Positions 57,601 through 64,000 of a stretch of DNA of 64,000 nt are shown in pieces. The first letter of the stretch is position 1. Every line of letters begins with the position of its first letter. This stretch comes from Boletus sp. NGJ (lineage: Eukaryota; Basidiomycota; Agaricomycetes; Boletales; Boletaceae). The notes beneath the pieces are model-generated. The model ran no database searches, was not told the origin of the DNA, and worked only from the letters and a program-made list of their open reading frames with translations. The position numbers were made by a program, and so were the translations under genes. The DNA lies in assembly GCA_019096195.1 (NCBI GenBank), contig JAGTXK010000273.1, positions 1 to 64,000 of the forward strand, read 5' to 3'.

Positions 57601-57829
57601 TTTCTCTCATGGACAACTTTATGTAGCACTTTCATGTTGCACTCATCCAAGAAACATTAAAGTACTTTTTCCTGATAATCAACAAAATACCAAAACAACA
57701 AATGTAGTTTGGAATGAAGTATTTAGAAACTTGGAACTTTGATTCAATTGTACTATAGTTGTATGATACATAATAAAGTATATTGTTTTGAAATAAAAGT
57801 ACTGGAATGAAATCTTTACTCCTTTTGAA
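57600..57829. other. AT-rich spacer, no gene seen
   Basis: Sequence between the possible LTR and the short tandem duplication, with no coding character. Confidence 0.3.
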
Positions 57830-57960
57830 ACTAAAAATTACAACTACCAAATCCAAGCACAGTGCCAAAGGCATGAAGCGAGGATTCACATTTACCCCCA
57901 AAAAATTACAATTACCAAATACAAGCACAGTGCCGAAGGCATGAAAGTGAGGATTCACTG
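57830..57960. repeat. Tandem duplication, ~66 bp unit, two copies
   Basis: ATTACAACTACCAAATCCAA through GAGGATTCAC is repeated immediately as ATTACAATTACCAAATACAA through GAGGATTCAC, with a few base differences. Adjacent sequence at 57961-58020 contains a C-run and GTTGGGCTGAAGGCCCAAC, a perfect inverted repeat. Confidence 0.75.
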
Positions 57961-58020
57961 GTCCCCCCCCTGTTGGGCTGAAGGCCCAACAGCAAGCCAC
58001 TGGCTCATTTGGAGTTTTCA

Positions 58021-58239
58021 CCCAAGTTCTTTCTGTGCCCAGTTATCAAGTAAATCCTAACATTTGGAACACAAACTCATGCTCATAAGTACTTGAAGAT
58101 TTCACACACATTCAAAGCTTCAAACAAACTTTAAATTCACTCCTTATACAAACTGTAAGATATATTTTATGCTTGTGATTCATGTCTAGAACAACATTTA
58201 GGTCTGTTCTAGATATTGCAAACCCTATTGTGTATCCCA
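58021..58239. other. Spacer, no gene seen
   Basis: AT-rich sequence with no coding character. Confidence 0.3.
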
Positions 58240-58598
58240 GCTATGTGACCTTGTTACACTGACCAGGTAAAGTGACCCATGCAGGTCCAAACACTTAAGC
58301 ACAGATGCCTGACATCTCAGATGCTGTTTCCCATCACTTTATGGCTGTTTCAGGGGGAGTTGGCAACACTGACAGGCACCCCCATTATCTTGTCCACTCT
58401 GCTTGTCCATCTGATCACAAATGCACATCATCAGCTAATGTTCAAATCCGACTCCAAGCCTCACTGTAGGTTGTCCTGCTGGATCTGTCTCACCATGCAA
58501 TCCCCTCCATTCATTTTATGTTCCAAGTGCCTAGCACTGTCACAACACCATATGTTGGAGCGATGGATAGTGCTTTGAGTTTGAATCCAATGTTTCAG
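58240..58598. repeat. Dispersed repeat, copy 2 (first copy at 20880-21250)
   Basis: Matches 20880-21240 closely (for example GCAGGTCCAAACACTTAAGC and GTAGGTTGTCCTGCTGGATC). Its continuation is found only at 59768-59815, so ~1.17 kb of mobile DNA has been inserted within it. Many differences from copy 1 are C/T or G/A changes. Confidence 0.78.
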
Positions 58599-58811
58599 GC
58601 CAATTACATGCATCTTAATCTGTCTTATTTAGCTTATTGACTTGCACAACATTTCCAAATCTGACACAGAAACAAATTCTAAGCTTTATTTTGTTGAAAA
58701 GTAAAATTGTTTGATTGTTGTTGATGTTTCTGATGTTCTGGAACACATAATCATGGTATTGAATATATTTTGCAATTTAACAAGCAGAATTAGCTAAAAT
58801 AAGCCAGATTA

Positions 58812-59744
58812 CAGCCGTTTGCAAAGTGATGCAGAAAACATATTTAAGAATTTGACTCGTTGGAAACTGCCAGAGTAGGACCCCGGTTGTGCCTAACCCA
58901 CATGTGCATGATTAGCTACTTGTGACTGACTGTGACCTGTACTGTATCCACTATGCTGCTGCTGTCTCCACCCTGTGAATCTGAGGAACTCCATGTATTT
59001 ACATTCTCCCTTACTGTCTATTCCCTCCTCAAGAAGAAGGCATCTACTAAGGGCAAAGTATTGACATCAAAGGAAGAGAAGTCCATCAAAATCAAAGAAC
59101 TGCAATTTTCCATCAACAACAGCAACTACCTTGACTTTTTACAAAGTGTACTTGACAAGCATGGGCAAGATCAATATAAGATATCAGAGAAACTGCAGTT
59201 TCCATTCAAGTATGTGCTGCCAAAGGCAAAAGGGTAAGTTACTCATTTTTTTCATTGCTTGACTTTGACGGTTGGTTCTACCTAGTAACTTCATTTAGCC
59301 AGCACTCCAGTGATGTGATGGACATTGATCATGAAGAGTTCATCAAGATAAATTGTATTATGATGTTGAACCATGTTTTAAATAAATAAAATATCTGCTG
59401 CACTGAGGATGCGATGGTGCCCAACAATGCAAGAGTATGTATGCGGGTTGTAGATGATGCCAAACCTTCTGTAGAAGTCAAGAGTCTTGTATACAAGCAT
59501 TTTCTTGATGCCAAGAAGCCCACATATCTCTTTTACAGTGTAGCCATCAAGAGAAAGGGCAGGAATGTGTGTTTTGGTGTTGTTGGGCACGGCATGGATT
59601 GGCATGGTGGGGCTAGTGGTGGTCTGAGTCAGCACAGTGCGTGACAGAGCCATCTTGGCTTGAATGAGTTCGGGGTCCTACCCCGGCAGTTTCCGACGAG
59701 TCGAATTCTCAAATGTGTTTTCCGCATCGCTTTGCAAACGGCTG
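58812..59744 (-). mobile_element. Tc1/mariner-like (IS630 type) element, internally deleted
   Basis: Ends are CAGCCGTTTGCAAAG and its reverse complement, flanked by TA at 58810-58811 and 59745-59746. The inverted repeats run about 90 bp inward (through GACTCGTTGGAAACTGCC and AGTAGGACCCCGG). At 933 bp it is too short for a full transposase; only the N-terminal part is present on the minus strand. It inserted at the TA in the right inverted repeat of the MITE-like element. Confidence 0.85.
59378..59653 (-). pseudogene. Transposase N-terminus of the Tc1-like element
   Basis: The frame reads MALSRTVLTQTTTSPT, then the helix-turn-helix LDGYTVKEICGLLGIKKM with VYKTLDFYRRFGI, then YNPHTYSCIVGHHRILSAA and DILFI. 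This matches the DNA-binding start of a mushroom Tc1/IS630 transposase family. The DDE catalytic domain is missing and replaced by unrelated or degenerate sequence (58930-59370), which includes a plus-strand frame of Lys-rich composition (KEEKSIKIKELQFSINNSN). That frame may itself be a captured or relic coding piece. Confidence 0.7.
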
Positions 59745-59765
59745 TAAGACACATGTAATTTTACT

Positions 59766-60350
59766 GATGCAGTGCTCGATCACCCAGTTGTTTGAGAAGT
59801 GTAAAGCCATGACGGACATCACTGAAACCGAATATTTCATTATTGAGAAATGTAGCCAAGTTGTAATGGCAAAGAATAACACAATGGAATGAATTTTGCC
59901 ATCGCCCTGATAACTAGATTGTACTTAATTAGAATGCTATCTTCCTGTGTGAATTGTGCAAATGTGCCAGCTGTTACTGCAGTTTGTATCATATGGCCAT
60001 AACATCGCAATTCGAGATACATTTTGCAAGGATACTCATTTCGTGTCCATGTAGAATACTGAGAAATATTTATACCTTATTTTACAGATGCCCATCTTGC
60101 CGCCATCCTGATAACTAGATTGTACCCAATTAGAGTGCTATCTTCCTGTGTGAATTGCACAAATGTTGCCAGCCATTACTGCAAATGGTCACCTTGAGGC
60201 ATTGGTCCCAAGTCTGACAGTATTGAGCTTTCAGAGCACGATGGACAGCAAGCCCCTGAGACTGTAATATGACTGTGTATTTCCACTCCAAGAACTACAG
60301 ACATATATTCCCAAGTCTACACCAAATGTTTTACTAAGGCCAGTGACCAC
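59766..60350. repeat. Interval with a ~90 bp direct repeat
   Basis: CCTGATAACTAGATTGTACT through GTGTGAATTGTGCAAATG at ~59904-59965 recurs at ~60109-60170, about 205 bp apart. 59768-59815 continues dispersed repeat copy 2. No gene seen. Confidence 0.6.
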
Positions 60351-60658
60351 ATTATGACATATCCATTGCAGCCCTACTTGAAACTAGTGTGGAATTTGAA
60401 GTTTCCAATAAGTTTCTTTTCGTTGTGCAATGACTCTCAATATTCTGCTTTGTTGGGAAATGTATTAGATAGTGCTCTTTGGTTTCAACAGGCTCATCAT
60501 GCACACAAACCATGCCAAAAAAAATCCTTTATTTTGCAATATGGATGTACAGATATTACATTCGAGGAATACAGATAGTAGTTACTTAGTGCGCACACCG
60601 CACGTTCAGTGTCAATATAGTACTACTTGTGGAATAGCATGTGGCTTTAGAAGCGCAC
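60350..60658. other. Gene-free interval downstream of the DUF6698-like gene
   Basis: No convincing reading frame. It probably includes the 3' untranslated region of the minus-strand gene ending at 60659. Confidence 0.35.
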
Positions 60659-62285
60659 TTACTCCATTGATGTGGCGACAGACAACGCAGCGATGTTCTG
60701 TGGCTGGAGGGTTGAAGTATGTCGACGACCAAAAACCATGCTGGAAAAATATAAGCAAGTTAATACATATATCATAACTCCTGGACTCACCAGTTCCACC
60801 AGAGAAGGAGCTCTTTCGATTGCTTGGGTCTTGGCTTGCGACCGGGGACATTCAAACCAATCAACTATGTTGTTGTAGAAAGTATCATAGTCTGAAGTTG
60901 TCGTCCTTGAGGTCCCAGGAGGTGCTGCTGGACAGTGCGAAGCGAAGCTAAAGGTCTACTGTCAGCGCTGTGTAAATGATGGTGTGATGATTGGATGACT
61001 TACCTGGACAGCAACATATGCGATGGTGCAGGGCTGTACAGAGCGCATCTTGAGTAGGCCTGCGACATCACAGCGAGTGTGTGGAAGGCGTGAAGGCTTG
61101 TGGGGCCTGTTGCCTGCATGAGGATGTCCACTGGCATCCTCACCAGGACCCTCGGGGCCCTCACGAGCGGAACTCGGAGACGTGAAGACACAACGAAATG
61201 CCTGTTGGTGGATAAATAGTGAAAAAAACATTGTATAATTATAATACTATACTTTACGCACCCTCAAGAGTAGTTCGCCTTTGAATAAACCCGCCGATGG
61301 GCGCTGAGGGCTATACTGCCCTTCAAAATACAAAAAAGTGGGCCACATATTTGCTGTCACTGGGTAGTTTGGGTGAAATGTGCAAATGGCATTGCGAGTG
61401 CTGACAAGTGGTTTGTGCATAAACAAGAAAGGAGGAAAAATATATGTACCTCATGTCGAGCCAGTTGTAATCAACCGGGCAGATTAGTTGACCCGTGACG
61501 TCATGGAGTAGTCCTCGCCCCTGCTTCTCATCAACAATAATGAGGGGGACCGGATGTGGGGTTTGGTGGTTCAACCAAGTGACAACCGATCTCTTCAACA
61601 TGTTTGCGTCGTCTCCACGTGCACCGTCAGCGCCTCCCTTCAACTTTGGTAACATTAGGTAGCTTCCGAGTCAGGTGACTGAATTTATTGTAGACTTACC
61701 TCTTGGCAAACGGACCCCAAATCATCCGCACCAACATTCCCTTGCGTGAGTCCTACAACCGATGGGCACCACTGGATGAGCTTCTTATAGGAATGAAAGG
61801 TACGTTCCTGCCTGCCATAGCTCAAGCCTCAGGAGGCGGAATACTGATAGTAACCAGACACTTACTTCTCAGTCGACTCTACAAAATCAATGTCGTCCCC
61901 ATCCTCTGCTTGTACAACGACCGATCGTATTCAGCAATCAAGTCAGTGATGGGGTCGGAGAGGCTCACAAGCCAGCGGATGGCTCGTCCCTCACGTACAT
62001 AAGAATGGATACTACAAACAATCAAACAAACATCAGACAAATGAGAAGAAAAAGTGAGTCGATAACAAATGGTCACCTTATCATCTTGCTGACAAGTCTT
62101 GCATTCTCATCTTCAAGCATAACAATACGTCGCTTCAGAGTGGCATGAGTTTCCAGCGCTGGACTGTGAGACATGTCTGAGTAGGTGAGTGACTGATGAC
62201 CTTCCTGCTGGACGTACATATATTTGCTGAATGTAATGATCCGGGGGTATGACATTTGTATGGCGGGGCTGTGATCAGCTTGCAC
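60659..62285 (-). CDS. DUF6698-like fungal protein, nearly complete, one or two possible frameshifts
   Basis: Minus-strand exons, in order: SPALETHATLKRRIVMLEDE then NARLVSKMIR; VREGRAIRWLVSLSDPITDL then IAEYDRSLY; a shift near 61920 to VQAEDGDDIDFVESTEK joined across an intron to QERTFHSYKKLIQWCPSVVG; LKGGADGARGDDANMLKR then WLNHQTPHPVPLIIVDEKQG; LHDVTGQLICPVDYNWLDMR; TRNAICTFHPNYPVTANMWP then FLYFEGQY; AGLFKGELLLR; FRCVFTSPSSAREGPEGPG; MRSVQPCTIAYVAVQ; FYNNIVDWFECP; and after another apparent one-base shift KELLLWWNCMVFGRRHTS, ending SMATSME-like at 60659. Introns of ~50 bp with GT/AG fit. I believe the family is DUF6698 (name from memory), of unknown function and multicopy in mushrooms. 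It is clearly better preserved than the related remnant at 24750-26420. Confidence 0.65.
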
Positions 62286-62640
62286 TTAGGTCACTTACTC
62301 CAATATACAGTTCTAAACAAAAAGAAATGAAGAAAATGGAAATGTGCAGTGGCTAAGGTTGCATGAAGTCCGTGCAGGGCTCTGCTCGACGGCTGTTCAA
62401 GGGCTAAACCATACGTGAGTGAGCACAAAACAGACACCAACCAGTGTATGTTCCAACATACTCAAGCGGCTGATATGTTTCATAGTAGGTTAGTAAGCTC
62501 CATTTTTCTGTTGAGCGGGGACCTTATAAGGGTCCTACTTAGGGTCGGAAGGCTGAAATACAAACAGAGGGCACACTGACCACATCGGGATTGATCTGCT
62601 TAGTGTCGTAAGAAATGCGGGGTAGGGTATCCGGAAAAGC
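62286..62640. other. Upstream region of the DUF6698-like gene, no gene seen
   Basis: About 350 bp with no coding frame. GGGTCCTACTTAGGGTCGG and similar short motifs are present. It may contain the gene's promoter; no recognisable element. Confidence 0.35.
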
Positions 62641-63860
62641 ACAGGTACGTGGGTACAGCACTACGCCATTGCCCTCACTTCACCCGCCCTCGCCTCACCC
62701 TTACCCTCGTCCTTCCCACTCACCCTCTCCGAGTCCCTTGGCGTGTCGTGCGCAGAAGCGACCACACAACGCATGCAATCGCACGCGTTGTGCAGTTAGG
62801 GAACAGCACGGGTACGGGTAACCCGCGCGGGTATTGATACCACCCGCGGGCACGGGTACAGCACTACGCCATCGCCCTCACCCTCACCCTGGTCCCTGGT
62901 CCTCCTCGCTCACCCTCACCCTCACTCCCCTTCCCCCTCCCCCTCATCTCGTCCCCGCCCTTGCCCTCACCCTCGTCCTTTCCCTCGCCTCACCCTCGTC
63001 CTCTCCTCTCGCTCACCTCGCCCTCTTGTTCTCGCCCTCACCTCACCCTCACCTTCGCCCTCGGCCACCATCCCAATGTGCACCATAAGTCAGGTGGGGA
63101 CTGCGAAACGACAGCACGACGCGCGCGATTGCACGCGTTGTGCCGTCGTTTCTCTCGTCGCCCTCGCCCTCGTCTCATCCGCTCCCTCAGCTCCCTCGCG
63201 CTCTCGCCCACCCTCGTCGTTTGCACGGTAAGGGGGACGGTGAAGCGACAGCACGACACGCACGATTGCGCGCGTCGTGCTGTCGTTCCTCTCGCCCTCG
63301 CCCCTCTTCCTCACTCAGCAACAGCATAACGCGCGCACAATTCCGCGCGTTGTGCCACTGTAGCTCTCGTCCACTCCCTCGCCCCCTCGCCCCCTCGCTG
63401 CCTCCTCGCCCACCCTCGTCGTTTGCGCGGTAGGTGGGGACTGAAGCAACGACACAACGCGTGCAATCGCGCGTTGTGTCGTTCCTTTTCTCGCCCTCGC
63501 CCTCGCCCTCACCCGCCCTCTTGCACTCTTGCACCCTCGCCTTCGCCTTCGCCTCATCCACACCCACCACCCTCTCACACTCACCCCCACCCTCACCTTC
63601 ACCCGCGCTCTCACCCTCGCCCTCGCCTCGTCCACTCCCTCGTGCTCTCTTCTCCCTCGCCGTCGTCTTTCCCTCGCTCTCGCCGTGCCCTCTTGCCTCG
63701 TCCTCGGCGTGTAGTAGTGACGGTACAACATGCGCAATCGCGCACGCTGTGCCGTCACTCCTGCACGCTTTCTTGGCTCTGTCCCTGGCCCTCACCCAAC
63801 TTCCCCACTCGACGACAGCACAACGTGCACAATCATGCGCGTTGTGCTGTCACATTGACT
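62640..63860. repeat. GC-rich low-complexity block with seven related hairpins
   Basis: The background is (CCCTCGCCCTCA)-type pyrimidine-rich low complexity on the plus strand. Embedded in it are seven imperfect palindromes of 35-40 bp at about 62764-62793, 63109-63148, 63246-63285, 63322-63356, 63448-63483, 63718-63757 and 63814-63851. They share arms of the type GACAGCACAACGCG and a central GCAATCGCG/CGATTGCG-like loop region. The many open frames on both strands (Pro/Ser/Arg-rich) are by-products of composition and are not called as genes. Also present at 62806-62856 are clustered ACGGGTA/ACCCGCG palindromic motifs. Confidence 0.85.
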
Positions 63861-64000
63861 CGTGGCACACCATGGGTAAATCCTGAGTGGCTGCCTACTG
63901 GGTTCTGACTGGGGGCCCGTGGTAACGGTTCTGTCGACTCGAGCTTGGCACTGTCAGGAGTCGGGACACACTCGTTGACGAGGGATATTGGGTATTAGAC
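63861..64000. other. Right edge, no gene seen
   Basis: Ordinary-composition DNA after the hairpin block. Too short to interpret. Confidence 0.3.

Larger units (their letters stand above)
58600..59765. mobile_element. MITE-like element, itself split by a Tc1-like element
   Basis: The outer ends form an inverted repeat: left CAATTACATGCATCTTAATC then TGTCTTATTTAGC; right, as reverse complement, AAATTACATGTGTCTTAATC then TGGCTTATTTTAGC. Removing the inner insertion (58812-59744) leaves an element of about 230 bp with no coding capacity. It sits inside the dispersed repeat copy 2. The exact target duplication was not resolved. Confidence 0.65.

Noticed and set aside
62615-63908. Many Pro/Ser/Arg-rich frames over 100 codons, both strands
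   Set aside because: They result from GC-rich low complexity. All frames are open together, which is a composition effect.

Overview
The window looks like a repeat-rich, gene-poor island from a filamentous basidiomycete (Agaricomycetes), probably of the Boletales type. The support is: short introns with GTAAGT/GTGAGT donors; KDZ and Plavaka transposases; a KDZ-linked TET/JBP dioxygenase; WD40 proteins with a tail ending in a DEF-NYDE-GDPS-type segment and a Ser/Pro-rich region that I associate with Boletales; and multicopy DUF-type proteins. I cannot assign a species. No rRNA, tRNA or CRISPR was seen, and nearly everything is a mobile element or a decayed remnant of one.

Layout. 242-15993 is one large element of about 15.7 kb. 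It is bounded by inverted terminal regions built from a ~43 bp minisatellite and has five coding units inside: a proline-rich repeat gene (-), a Zn2Cys6-like gene (+), an unrecognised gene (-), a KDZ transposase with a CxC2-type cysteine cluster (+) and a TET/JBP 2-oxoglutarate dioxygenase (-). A solo LTR with a perfect 5 bp target duplication sits at its left inner edge. 16.3-18.4 kb holds an unrecognised degenerate coding stretch. 18.5-23.85 kb holds two tandem copies of a WD40-protein 3' portion. 24.7-28.5 kb has a DUF6698-like remnant and an unknown coiled-coil gene. 28.7-32.6 kb is a Plavaka (CACTA-like) transposase pseudogene. 33.2-36.4 kb encodes a disordered protein.

36.7-38.85 kb holds the only gene I could splice completely: 13 exons with all phases consistent, apparently intact, containing a 22-base C/G homopolymer. 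38.9-41.6 kb is satellites plus a third WD40 fragment. 42.3-46.1 kb is a Copia element split by a second solo LTR. 46.5-49.6 kb is a Gypsy (chromovirus) 3' end whose LTR is split by a Tc1/mariner element with ~240 bp inverted repeats. 51.5-57 kb is a decayed Helitron (HUH Rep plus Pif1-type helicase). 58.2-59.8 kb is a three-level nest (dispersed repeat > MITE-like element > Tc1-like element). 60.7-62.3 kb is a better-preserved DUF6698-like gene. 62.6-63.9 kb is GC-rich DNA with seven related ~36-40 bp hairpins in CCCTCG-type low-complexity sequence.

How it fits together. The most notable unit is the KDZ-TET/JBP element. A KDZ-TET/JBP link in mushrooms has been published (Iyer and colleagues, 2014); this copy adds inverted minisatellite ends, a zinc-cluster gene and two further passenger genes. 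Many premature stops in its genes are ones a single C-to-T change on the sense strand would make (CGA to TGA, CAG to TAG, CAA to TAA), which suggests decay by cytosine deamination. All exon joins and family assignments are by eye; none was checked by a database search.
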